A DNA stretch of 43,705 bases from Clostridium sp. C2-6-12 (lineage in GTDB: Bacteria; Bacillota; Clostridia; Clostridiales; Clostridiaceae), in NCBI RefSeq assembly GCF_009928485.1, contig NZ_JAABNP010000044.1:1-43705 (forward strand). Reading direction: 5' to 3'. Shown here in pieces: positions 18,201-26,435 of this stretch. Every line of letters starts with the position of its first letter. The stretch's first letter is position 1. Position numbers and translations under genes: made by a program. Under the pieces are notes generated by a model, which was not told the origin of the DNA, ran no database searches, and worked only from the letters and a program-made list of their open reading frames with translations.

Positions 18201-19259
18201 ATGAGTGAGAATAATGAGTTTTTAAGTGTTCAAGAATTAAAACCAGGAATGGTCATTACTAAAGATATTATAAAGAATGGTAATCTTTTAATAAGAGAAG
18301 GTGCAATAGTAAATGATGAATTAATTTCAAGATTGAATAAGGCATACTTTTTAGAAAAAATTGAAGTTAATATTTCACCAGAAGTAATTGCTAAAAATAC
18401 TAAGGAAGCCGAATTGCAAAAAGTGGAAGAGACATTTAAAGAAATAAGTACAGGACTAAAAGAAATGTTTTCAAAACTTGGAAAGACAAAAGAAAGTAGA
18501 GTTAATGAACTTAGGGTTTTTTCAGAAAAAATTCAAAAGGAACTTAATTCAACTGAAATTATAATTAGTACAGTTTTATTTAAAGGAAGTAGCGAAGATC
18601 CTATATATAGACATGGAGTTAATGTTGCAGCACTTAGTGCTCTTTTAGGAAAATGGATTGGTTTAGAGCAATCAAAAATAAATTTACTTATATATTCAGC
18701 TTTATTGCATGATTTTGGAATGACAAAATTAGAGCAAAAAGTACCAGAAAAATCAGATGTTTTATTAGAAGATAGATATAAAATAGTTAAGCAGCATGCT
18801 AAAATTGGTTATAAGTATGTAGATGAGATTCCATATTTAGATAAGTCCGTAAGCTATGGTGTCCTTATGCATCATGAAAGGGAAGATGGGTCAGGATATC
18901 CACTTGGGATAACAGGTGAAAAAATACATGGTTTTGCTAAAATTATTGCTATTGCTGATGAATTAGATGTGTTAAATTCTAATGATCAATATAAAAATGA
19001 AAGAGGACCATTTGGAATATTAGAAATAATAAAAGAGAAAAGCTTAAATAAGTTAGATTATGAGTATACAAAAATCTTCTTAGAACATATTTCAAATTAT
19101 TATATGGGAGAAGATGTTATATTGAATACAGGAGAAAAAGCTAAAATATTGCAAATAAACACAAATGATTTAGCTAAGCCATTAATATTAAAAGATGGAA
19201 ACTTTATTGATTTAAGCAGGAATAAAGAGATATTTATAAAAGAACTAGTATTAAGTTAA
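18201..19259 (+). CDS. HD-GYP domain protein, divergent tandem copy 2
   Basis: 352 residues with the same domain order as the preceding gene and clear full-length similarity (shared KSVSYGVLMHHEREDGSGYP). Key differences are that the HDxGK lysine is Met (H170-D171-F-G-M174), the loop before the next His is shortened and acidic, and ADVFDA has become ADELDV. H199, H224-H225 and GYP (232-234) remain. Metal binding may persist, but catalysis could be reduced or altered, so a regulatory or dinucleotide-sensing role is possible. ATG 18201 is set by AAAGGGAGA upstream; a TTG at 18177 precedes that site and is rejected. A terminator follows. Confidence 0.86.
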   Translation: MSENNEFLSVQELKPGMVITKDIIKNGNLLIREGAIVNDELISRLNKAYFLEKIEVNISPEVIAKNTKEAELQKVEETFKEISTGLKEMFSKLGKTKESRVNELRVFSEKIQKELNSTEIIISTVLFKGSSEDPIYRHGVNVAALSALLGKWIGLEQSKINLLIYSALLHDFGMTKLEQKVPEKSDVLLEDRYKIVKQHAKIGYKYVDEIPYLDKSVSYGVLMHHEREDGSGYPLGITGEKIHGFAKIIAIADELDVLNSNDQYKNERGPFGILEIIKEKSLNKLDYEYTKIFLEHISNYYMGEDVILNTGEKAKILQINTNDLAKPLILKDGNFIDLSRNKEIFIKELVLS

Positions 19260-19273
19260 TATAGCCATTTTGG

Positions 19274-19313
19274 AGAATTATCTTAGAAAAATTATTGTAA
19301 GATAATTCTTTTT
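19274..19313 (+). terminator. Intrinsic terminator of the HD-GYP pair
   Basis: A perfect 12-bp stem, AGAATTATCTTA (19274-19285) with 19298-19309, then a run of T to 19313. Confidence 0.85.
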
Positions 19314-19443
19314 CGTTGAAAAAGATGACATATTACTTTAAAAATAGTATTTTAAATATAGTAAGATTTATTAAAAGTTTATACTGATTAAAGAAAATAT
19401 TTTAAGATAAAATTAAAAATATAGTTTTTGGAGGAGCCGATTA

Positions 19444-20463
19444 ATGGATTTAGGAAATATGGGTGTAGAGTTATTTTCAGATTCAAGCCGTAATAGATCA
19501 TATATTTATGAAAAAAATTATAAAGAAGAAATGAGACAAAAAGTTGAGCCATATTTACAAGAAAGATTAGAATATGGATATTTATTAGGAAAAAATAATT
19601 TAAAACTTTATTATGAAAAATTTATTGCTCCAAATCCAAAAGCAAATATTGTAATTTGTCACGGATTTGGAGAGTGTACTGAAAAATATTATGAGCTAAT
19701 TTATTATTTTATGTTAGAAGGATATTCGGTTTTTATTATTCAACATAGGGGACATGGCAAGTCTCAAAGGCTTGGAATAGATGAATCACAAATAAATGTT
19801 GAAAAATTTAGTTATTATGTTGAGGATTTTAAAAAATTTATAGATGAAATTGTTATTCCTAATGGAAATAATAAAGAATTACTTCTTTTTGCTCATTCTA
19901 TGGGAGGTGGAATAGGGACTGCATTTTTAGAAAAATATACAGAATATTTTAAGGCAGCTGTATTAAGTTCTCCAATGCATGAAATAAATACAGGAAAGAT
20001 TTCAAAGACCTTAGCTTGTGTGATTTCTCAATCAATGAAGTATTTAGGAATGAAAAAAAGATATGTTCCAGGACAAACACCTTATGTTGAGAAAAATGAT
20101 TTTGGCAGTAGTGCAACAAGCAGCAGGGGAAGATATGAATATTTATATGAAAAGATAAAAAATAATAAATCATATCAAAGTGGTGGGTCTTCAGTTTTGT
20201 GGTATTTAGAGAGTTCAAAAGCAACTAAAAATCTAGTTAAAAAAGAAAATGCTTCAAAGGTAAAAATACCAGTTCTATTACTCCAAACTGAGTATGATAC
20301 CTATGTAAAGCCAGAAGCACAAAATAAATTTGCAAGATATGCTGTAAACTGTCAGTTAGTTAAAATAAAGGGTTCGAAACATGAATCATATTTTGAAAAA
20401 GATGAAATCGCATTTAATGTTTATAACAAAATATTTTTATTTTATGAGACTAACTTAAAATAA
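19444..20463 (+). CDS. Alpha/beta-hydrolase, monoacylglycerol lipase / lysophospholipase type
   Basis: 339 residues. The serine-hydrolase core shows an HGFGE oxyanion segment (73-77), an HRGHGKS loop (101-107, typical of monoacylglycerol lipase-like proteins) and the nucleophile elbow AHSMGGG with S152. The acid is probably the Asp in EYDTYVKPE and the base is the His in GSKHESYFE near residue 315. The protein has no signal peptide, so it acts on lipid esters or similar substrates in the cytoplasm. The ATG follows GGAGGAGCCG. It stands alone between terminators. Confidence 0.87.
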   Translation: MDLGNMGVELFSDSSRNRSYIYEKNYKEEMRQKVEPYLQERLEYGYLLGKNNLKLYYEKFIAPNPKANIVICHGFGECTEKYYELIYYFMLEGYSVFIIQHRGHGKSQRLGIDESQINVEKFSYYVEDFKKFIDEIVIPNGNNKELLLFAHSMGGGIGTAFLEKYTEYFKAAVLSSPMHEINTGKISKTLACVISQSMKYLGMKKRYVPGQTPYVEKNDFGSSATSSRGRYEYLYEKIKNNKSYQSGGSSVLWYLESSKATKNLVKKENASKVKIPVLLLQTEYDTYVKPEAQNKFARYAVNCQLVKIKGSKHESYFEKDEIAFNVYNKIFLFYETNLK

Positions 20464-20470
20464 TTTTATA

Positions 20471-20551
20471 AAAAAATCATGTATTAGAGATACTTTAAAA
20501 TGTGCCTTATGTTAAGGTTATTTTAAGAGTAGCTAAAAATACATGATTTTT
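20471..20551. terminator. Long bidirectional terminator / 80-base near-palindrome between convergent genes
   Basis: The outer arms, 20472-20485 and 20538-20551 (AAAAATCATGTATT and its complement), form 14 bp. Inside, a second 11-bp arm pair (TACTTTAAAAT) and a 5-bp tip (CCTTA/TAAGG) continue the same axis. The A and T ends serve as terminators in both directions, for the lipase (plus) and the secreted protein (minus). Confidence 0.75.
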
Positions 20552-20568
20552 ATTCATTAATGATGCAA

Positions 20569-21066
20569 TTATTGCCTTAAAAATTGGTTGAGAATTTCTT
20601 TTGTAGAAAGTTTGTAACCATTGATTATATCATTATATTCTTTTAATAGGAGTTCTTCTTTTTCTGTTAATTGAGTTTTAGCTTTTTTCTTTTCAATTAA
20701 GGTTTTGTATTCTTTATAATCGGTATTGCCAAGTTTGCCTTTTATTATGCAATCTATTATTGATTTTAAAGTTTGCTCTTGTTCTGTGGATAGCTTTTCA
20801 CCATTTTCTTTACATTTTCTTAAATTTAATAAATCTTTCTTTTGTTCTGAGGAAAGGTATCTATAGTTTTCTTCATCAAACAAGCTAAAGCCCTTCAAGT
20901 TTTCTTTTTTATCATCTTTAAGATTATCAATGTTTTCAATTGAAGTCTCTATACTATTATCAGAAGAATTTTGACTGTCATCAGCAATCGTTGTTTGATG
21001 GAACGTTGATAGTAGATTAATGAAAATAAAACTACTAATAATAATTTTTATAGCTTTTTTATTCAT
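20569..21066 (-). CDS. Small secreted, highly charged hypothetical protein
   Basis: 165 residues. The N-terminus (MNKKAIKIIISSFIFINLLS) is a signal peptide, with likely cleavage after A28 (TTIA/DD). The mature part is Ser/Asp/Asn-rich up to about residue 55, then Lys/Glu-rich and helical, with three loosely repeated segments that pair LS or LT with E and K/L residues (LSSEQKKDLLNL, LSTEQEQTLKS, LTEKEELLLKEY). This periodicity suggests a short helical repeat. The start is supported by GGAGGCATCAAG before the ATG. I do not recognise the family. Confidence 0.7.
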   Translation of the reverse strand: MNKKAIKIIISSFIFINLLSTFHQTTIADDSQNSSDNSIETSIENIDNLKDDKKENLKGFSLFDEENYRYLSSEQKKDLLNLRKCKENGEKLSTEQEQTLKSIIDCIIKGKLGNTDYKEYKTLIEKKKAKTQLTEKEELLLKEYNDIINGYKLSTKEILNQFLRQ

Positions 21067-21190
21067 CTTGATGCCTCCAGTTATAAATTATCTCACTAGA
21101 TATTATGTAACAAAAATGAAAAAATATTAATTTTTTTAATTTATATATCAGAATTATTATGAAAATAAGAAATGTATTATTTTTTTGGTT

Positions 21191-21348
21191 AAATTTACAG
21201 TGGAAATTGGTAATATGTATTTCTAATTATTAAAAACTTTTATATAATTAGAGAAAGTGTCTATAATTTAGTATGGATAAAAATTATATTGAATGGTAAA
21301 ATTTACAATGGAAGTGGTATAATGTATATGTCAGAAGGGGATGAAATT
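21191..21348 (+). promoter_or_regulatory. Amylase operon promoter with a duplicated 30-base element
   Basis: An extended -10 (TGGTATAAT, 21315-21323) lies 25 bases before the chosen start, so the transcript would begin near 21330. The element AAATTTACAATGGAAGTGG at 21299-21317 closely repeats 21191-21209 upstream (AAATTTACAGTGGAAATTGG), and both copies run on into an AATATGTAT/TAATGTAT tail. The repeats are about 108 bases apart and could be tandem promoters or operators. The rest of 21067-21190 is AT-rich and without a gene. Confidence 0.5.
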
Positions 21349-22701
21349 ATGAATTCATGGATTAGAGAGAGCATATTTTATCAATTTTATACACTTGGTT
21401 TTTGCGGGGTTCTAGAGCCAGGTAGAATTTATGAAGAAAAAAATAGATTAGTTAAGCTTGAGAAATGGATACCTCATTTAAAGGAAATGAGTGTAAATGC
21501 AATTTATTTTGCACCAGTATTTGAATCAAGTTATCATGGTTATGATACTAAAGATTATTATAAAATAGATAAAAGGCTTGGCACCAATAAGGACTTTAAA
21601 GAATTGTGTCAAAAGCTTCATGAAAATAATATGAAAGTAGTATTAGATGGAGTATTTAATCACGTTGGAAGAGAGTTTTGGGCTTTTAAAGATGTTCAGG
21701 AGAATGGAAGAAATTCTAGGTATTGTAGTTGGTTTGTAAATTTAAATTTTGACAGTAGAAGTCCAATGGGAGATGAATTTAATTATCAAAGCTGGAATGG
21801 CTGTTATGATTTAGTTAAGTTAAACTTAAAAAATCAAGAAGTTTTAGATCATCTATTATGTGCAGTCGGAGCATGGATAGATGAGTTTGATATAGATGGA
21901 TTAAGACTAGATGCTGCTGATAGTATCGATTTTGAATTTTTTAAAGTATTAAAAAAATACACAGAAGCTAAAAAGAAAGATTTTTGGCTTATGGGAGAAG
22001 TTATTCATGGAGATTATACTAGATGGGCCAATCCTGAAAGCTTAGATTCTGTAACAAACTATGAATGTTATAAAGGTAATTATTCAAGTCATAATGATAA
22101 AAATTATTTTGAAATTGCATATTCTTTGAACAGATTGTTTGGAGCAGGTGGAATTTATAAAGATTTATACTTATATAATTTTGTTGATAATCATGATGTA
22201 AATAGATTAGCAAGCAATTTGAAAAATCCGGAATATATATATAATGCCTATACTTTGTTATATTCAATGCCTGGAATTCCTAGCATTTATTATGGAAGTG
22301 AGTATGGTATTGAAGGGGTTAAGGGAAAAGGCACAGATCTACCATTAAGACCTGAACTAGAATTAGGAAAAATTAATATGGAAAATAAAAAATTGTTTGA
22401 ACTTATTAAAAAGTTAGGAAAGATACGTTCTAGTAGTGAGGCTTTAAAATATGGAAATTATGAGCAGGTTGTTGTGAAAAATGAGCAGCTTATTTTTTCA
22501 AGAACAAGTAAAAATGACAAGGTCTATGTGATTTTAAATTTATCAGATAAGCCAAGTAATTTAGAATTTAATATATCTTTTGAAAAGGGAACTGATTTAT
22601 TAGATGAAAATAGGGCTATAATTAAAGGTGGTAAGGTAAATCTGGAAGTACCAGCATTTTCAGCAAAAATAGTAAGTCAATTAAAAGCTGAAAAAGCATA
22701 A
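21349..22701 (+). CDS. GH13 alpha-amylase family glycosidase, cytosolic
   Basis: 450 residues. All four GH13 regions are seen: DGVFNHVG (100-107), GLRLDAAD (184-191, nucleophile D188), GEVIHG (216-221, acid E217) and FVDNHD (278-283, D283). A short beta-sandwich domain C ends the protein. There is no signal peptide, so it acts on internal maltodextrin or glycogen fragments. ATG 21349 is chosen because the extended -10 at 21315-21323 would start transcription downstream of earlier in-frame ATGs, and AGAAGGGGA is seven bases upstream. It is followed by pullulanase, suggesting joint degradation of branched alpha-glucan. Exact specificity (alpha-amylase, maltogenic or oligo-1,6-glucosidase) is not resolved. 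Confidence 0.9.
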   Translation: MNSWIRESIFYQFYTLGFCGVLEPGRIYEEKNRLVKLEKWIPHLKEMSVNAIYFAPVFESSYHGYDTKDYYKIDKRLGTNKDFKELCQKLHENNMKVVLDGVFNHVGREFWAFKDVQENGRNSRYCSWFVNLNFDSRSPMGDEFNYQSWNGCYDLVKLNLKNQEVLDHLLCAVGAWIDEFDIDGLRLDAADSIDFEFFKVLKKYTEAKKKDFWLMGEVIHGDYTRWANPESLDSVTNYECYKGNYSSHNDKNYFEIAYSLNRLFGAGGIYKDLYLYNFVDNHDVNRLASNLKNPEYIYNAYTLLYSMPGIPSIYYGSEYGIEGVKGKGTDLPLRPELELGKINMENKKLFELIKKLGKIRSSSEALKYGNYEQVVVKNEQLIFSRTSKNDKVYVILNLSDKPSNLEFNISFEKGTDLLDENRAIIKGGKVNLEVPAFSAKIVSQLKAEKA

Positions 22702-22800
22702 ATAGTTTATAAAGTTTTGAAATTTTTTATGGTAGAATTTTGAATTTTATTGAATAAGGTATGAATGTTTAATAAAAAATAACAAAGGGGTAGTAATATA

Positions 22801-24774
22801 ATGAATTTATTAGATAATGATTATAATAATTATACTGGCAAGCTAGGAATGGAATATTCAAAAGAAAGTACTAAGTTTGTTTTGTGGGCACCAAATGCAA
22901 ACAATGTTAGATTGGCTTTGTTTGGAAAGGATGGTAAAGTATATACGAATGCCCCTGAAAGAATCTTAGATATGAATAGAGGAGTACAAGGTACTTGGAG
23001 TATAGAAGTTAAGGAAGATTTAAAGGGTGAGTTTTATAATTATTTGGTCACTAATAGTGGAAATGAAAGAGAAGTAACAGATCCTTATGCTAAAGCTTTG
23101 GGCGTTAATGGTAATAGAGGAATGGTTGTTGATTTAAAAGCAACCAATCCAAAAGATTTTGACAAAGATGAAAGACCAGAAGTAAGCAGTGCTACTGGTT
23201 CAGTATTATATGAAGTTCATGTAAGGGATTTTTCAATAAATGAAAATTCAGGAATAAGACCAGATAGAAAAGGTAAATTTGTTGCTTTTTGTGAGCAAGG
23301 AACTACTTTAGCTGGGAAGTATGTTAAAACAGGAATTGATTACTTAAAAGACTTAGGTGTAACACATGTTCATCTTTTACCTGTATTTGATTATGAAACT
23401 GTTGACGAAAGCAATCCTTATGCGGCTCAATATAATTGGGGATATGATCCAAAGAATTATTTTGCCCCAGAAGGTTCCTATTCCACAGATCCTTTTTGTG
23501 GAGAAAGAAGGATAATTGAATTTAAAGAAATGGTTAAAAGTCTCCATAAAGCAGGCATAAGAGTTGTAATGGATATGGTTTATAACCATACTTATAGAAG
23601 CCATGATTCTAATTTGAACTTGGCGGTACCTGGATATTATTATCGTCATGATTCTAATGGGAATTTTTCTAATGGATCAGGTTGCGGTAATGAATTGGCA
23701 TCTGAAAGGTTTATGGTTAGAAAGCTTATTGTTGATTCTGTAGTATATTGGGCGAAGGAATATCATATTGATGGGTTCAGATTTGATTTAATGGGACTTC
23801 ATGATGTGGAGACCATGAAGCAAATTAGAACAGAACTTAATAAAATTGACTCATCTATACTAATATATGGAGAAGGTTGGACTGGTGGCTGGACTCCTCT
23901 TCAGGGGGATGATTCGGCAGCGAAACATAATATTGTAAAATTTGAGAAAATGCAGATTGCTGCTTTTAGTGATGATACAAGAGATGCAGTTAAAGGTCAC
24001 GTATTTAATATTAATGAACGTGGATATGTAAATGGAAGAACAGGTCTTGAGGAAAGTATTAAATTCTGTATAGTTGGTGCAACTGTAAAAGAAGGAATTA
24101 ATTATGACAGGGTAATTTATTCAAGATGGGCATGGGCTAATGAACCTTATCAGTGCATAAATTATATTTCAGCGCATGATAACTATACATTGTGGGACAA
24201 ATTATTTATGGCAAACGAAGATTCATCATTAGAAAAGCGCAAGAATATGAATAAATTAGCAGCTGCTATAGTATTAACATCTCAAGGAATACCATTTTTT
24301 CAAGCAGGTGAAGAATTTTTAAGGACTAAGAAAAATCAAGATGGCAGCTTTAATCATGACAGCTATAATGCTCCAGACAGTGTAAATAGTTTAGACTGGA
24401 GCAGAGTGAACGATTATAATGATGTTGTAGAATATTATAAGGGATTAATAAAATTAAGAAAGAAATATAAAGCTTTTAGAATGAATTCAAGTGAAGAAAT
24501 AAAGAAAAATTTAACCTTTTTAGAGCGTGGAGAGAGTTTTTATAAAGAAAATGTTGTTGTGTATAAAATAGAAGATAAAAGTGGAAAAAATTTATGTAAT
24601 ACTATAGTTGTAATATTTAATCCAAATGATGAAGAAGCTTTTATAGATTTAAAAGAATGCGGCTGGAGTGTTCTTGTAAATAAGGAAAGAGCAGGTGTAG
24701 ATGAAATTTACCCTATAGCGGGCAACAGTATAACTGTCGCTTCAAAGAGTGCACATGTTTTGATTAAAAAATGA
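22801..24774 (+). CDS. pulA: Type I pullulanase (alpha-1,6-debranching enzyme), cytosolic
   Basis: 657 residues. An N-terminal CBM48-like beta domain (about 10-100, TKFVLWAPNANNVRL) precedes the GH13 barrel. The type I pullulanase signature YNWGYDP (211-217) is present, with DMVYNHT (258-264), GFRFDLMG (nucleophile D329), GEGW (acid E358) and SAHDNY (D460). It cleaves alpha-1,6 links in pullulan, starch or glycogen fragments. The absence of a signal peptide and of extra N-terminal carbohydrate-binding domains points to intracellular use. The ATG follows AAAGGGGTAG. Its stop is 29 bases from the start of the GalT-like gene, so the three genes probably share one transcript. Confidence 0.93.
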   Translation: MNLLDNDYNNYTGKLGMEYSKESTKFVLWAPNANNVRLALFGKDGKVYTNAPERILDMNRGVQGTWSIEVKEDLKGEFYNYLVTNSGNEREVTDPYAKALGVNGNRGMVVDLKATNPKDFDKDERPEVSSATGSVLYEVHVRDFSINENSGIRPDRKGKFVAFCEQGTTLAGKYVKTGIDYLKDLGVTHVHLLPVFDYETVDESNPYAAQYNWGYDPKNYFAPEGSYSTDPFCGERRIIEFKEMVKSLHKAGIRVVMDMVYNHTYRSHDSNLNLAVPGYYYRHDSNGNFSNGSGCGNELASERFMVRKLIVDSVVYWAKEYHIDGFRFDLMGLHDVETMKQIRTELNKIDSSILIYGEGWTGGWTPLQGDDSAAKHNIVKFEKMQIAAFSDDTRDAVKGHVFNINERGYVNGRTGLEESIKFCIVGATVKEGINYDRVIYSRWAWANEPYQCINYISAHDNYTLWDKLFMANEDSSLEKRKNMNKLAAAIVLTSQGIPFFQAGEEFLRTKKNQDGSFNHDSYNAPDSVNSLDWSRVNDYNDVVEYYKGLIKLRKKYKAFRMNSSEEIKKNLTFLERGESFYKENVVVYKIEDKSGKNLCNTIVVIFNPNDEEAFIDLKECGWSVLVNKERAGVDEIYPIAGNSITVASKSAHVLIKK

Positions 24775-24803
24775 TTTAGACAGGAAGGCTTTTGGTGATA
24801 CAA

Positions 24804-25574
24804 ATGGAAAAAGAAAAATATTTAATATTTTTAAATGATATTAATAAAGATAAACCTAATGAGTTTAAAAAAGTGAATATGAAAGAATGCCCATTTTGCA
24901 ATAGAGATAAATTAACAGATATTATTGATGAAAAGGGCCCATTTATATTACTTAAAAATAAGTATCCAACCATAAAAGATACATATCAATTAGTTCTTAT
25001 AGAAACTTATAATTGTGATATTGATATGGGAGATTATTCAGTAGAACATATGCAGGAATTAGTAAGATTTGGTGTTAAGCATTGGTTGAAGATTGAGGAA
25101 AGTGGAGAATTTAAATCTGTTATCTTTTATAAAAACCATGGACCTCATTCTGGAGGAAGCTTAAAGCACCCGCATATGCAGATTGTGGGAATTGATGACA
25201 TTGATTATAAAGAAAAAATAAAAGATGAATATTTTGAAGGAATAGAAATTCATAAAAGTGATCATTGTCTAGTTAATTTATCACATAGACCCTTTAATGG
25301 ATTTACTGAGTTCAATATAATAATTGATGATGATTTATATGGATTAAATGAACTTGCATTTAATTTAAGAAAAGTTGTTCATTATTTATTAAACAATTAT
25401 TTTGTAAAGTGTGACAGCTTTAACATATTCTTTTATCATATAAAAGGAAGGATTATTTGTAAGGTAATGCCTAGATTCAGCAGTTCACCATTGCTTCTTG
25501 GATATGGCATAAAACAGATATCAAGCTGTGAAGAAGAAATAGCAGAAAAATTGAAAATAATGTATTTTCAATAA
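24804..25574 (+). CDS. GalT/HIT-superfamily protein (DUF4931-like)
   Basis: 256 residues. It has a zinc-ligand pair C29-P-F-C32 and the GalT-type active-site region NHGPHSGGSLKHPHMQ (111-126 and Q127), in which H123-P-H125-x-Q127 matches the HPHxQ motif of galactose-1-phosphate uridylyltransferase; H125 is the expected nucleophile. It is shorter than true GalT (about 350 or more residues). It could transfer a nucleotide to or from a sugar-1-phosphate, and its position behind pullulanase suggests glucose-1-phosphate. ATG 24804 is chosen because GGTGAT (24794-24799) fits the anti-Shine-Dalgarno at ideal spacing; GTG 24795 is an alternative. The reaction remains unproved. Confidence 0.8.
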   Translation: MEKEKYLIFLNDINKDKPNEFKKVNMKECPFCNRDKLTDIIDEKGPFILLKNKYPTIKDTYQLVLIETYNCDIDMGDYSVEHMQELVRFGVKHWLKIEESGEFKSVIFYKNHGPHSGGSLKHPHMQIVGIDDIDYKEKIKDEYFEGIEIHKSDHCLVNLSHRPFNGFTEFNIIIDDDLYGLNELAFNLRKVVHYLLNNYFVKCDSFNIFFYHIKGRIICKVMPRFSSSPLLLGYGIKQISSCEEEIAEKLKIMYFQ

Positions 25575-25613
25575 GGTTGATTAATTTAATATAATCGGTA
25601 GATACTAAAATAC

Positions 25614-25660
25614 AAGAATCTCTAAATGATTGATAAATATCAATTATTTAGAGATTCTTT
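25614..25660. terminator. Bidirectional intrinsic terminator
   Basis: A 14-bp perfect outer stem, AAGAATCTCTAAAT (25614-25627) with 25647-25660, plus an inner ATTGAT/ATCAAT stem. It lies between the convergent GalT-like and rubrerythrin-like genes. Confidence 0.85.
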
Positions 25661-25698
25661 ATATTGAACCCAAAACGAGTATTAAGCCTGATTAAATT

Positions 25699-26184
25699 TT
25701 AATCCTCTGGTCTTACACCAAATTCAGCTGATTCAACCCAATCGTTACTTTTATTTAATTGGGAAACTAATTCATCAAGTGTTGTATAATGATCTTTTTC
25801 TTGATTTATTAGGAATTTAAATAAATCTATAGATTCATCATCATTAGCTTCTGATAACAATTTTTCATAAAGCTGTATACTTTCGGTTTCTTTTTCAAGA
25901 GCTGCTCTATATAAATCTAACTGATCAGGAGTTTGTTTGATTTCATTTTCAAAATCTTTGATTCCTTTAAACAAATTTTTAGCTTCAGATAGTGTTTCAT
26001 TATTATTTAATTCATATGGTAGATTATTAGACTTGTTTTGCAAGATTTTAGCATGATCATTTTCATCTCTTGCCAGTATTAAAAAAATATTCTTTAAGCT
26101 ATTATCATTACTTTTTTCTGCTTGCATTTTATAATATTTTTCACCTTCAAGTTCCATATTAATAGCAAATTCTAAAATGTTCAT
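25699..26184 (-). CDS. Rubrerythrin-like ferritin-fold di-iron protein
   Basis: 161 residues, a four-helix ferritin-like domain with two carboxylate/His pairs: helix 1 ELEGEKYY (11-18), helix 2 E41-N-D-H44, helix 3 EKETESIQLYEKL (98-109) and helix 4 E129-K-D-H132. This is the rubrerythrin di-iron pattern without the C-terminal rubredoxin domain. Such proteins reduce peroxide in anaerobes. The ATG at 26184 is fixed by GGAGGTG six bases upstream on the minus strand; a TTG 15 bases earlier lies within that site. It is transcribed alone, ending at the shared terminator. Confidence 0.85.
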   Translation of the reverse strand: MNILEFAINMELEGEKYYKMQAEKSNDNSLKNIFLILARDENDHAKILQNKSNNLPYELNNNETLSEAKNLFKGIKDFENEIKQTPDQLDLYRAALEKETESIQLYEKLLSEANDDESIDLFKFLINQEKDHYTTLDELVSQLNKSNDWVESAEFGVRPED

Positions 26185-26435
26185 AAATTGCACCTCCAAA
26201 TTGTATTTAAATAATAAAATTAATAATATTTGTTATAATTCTATATTTATTTTCAAATCCCTTTTTATTCATTTGTATTATATAAGGAATTTCAAAATGT
26301 AATAATAACAAGTATTAAATTAAAAGTTAATTTCTATTTTGTGACAGTGTTTTTTTGAATAAATTTGCAAATAATACTCATATATTTGAAGTTATTTGTA
26401 AACAATTAAATTATATTAATACAAGGGGTGATAAT

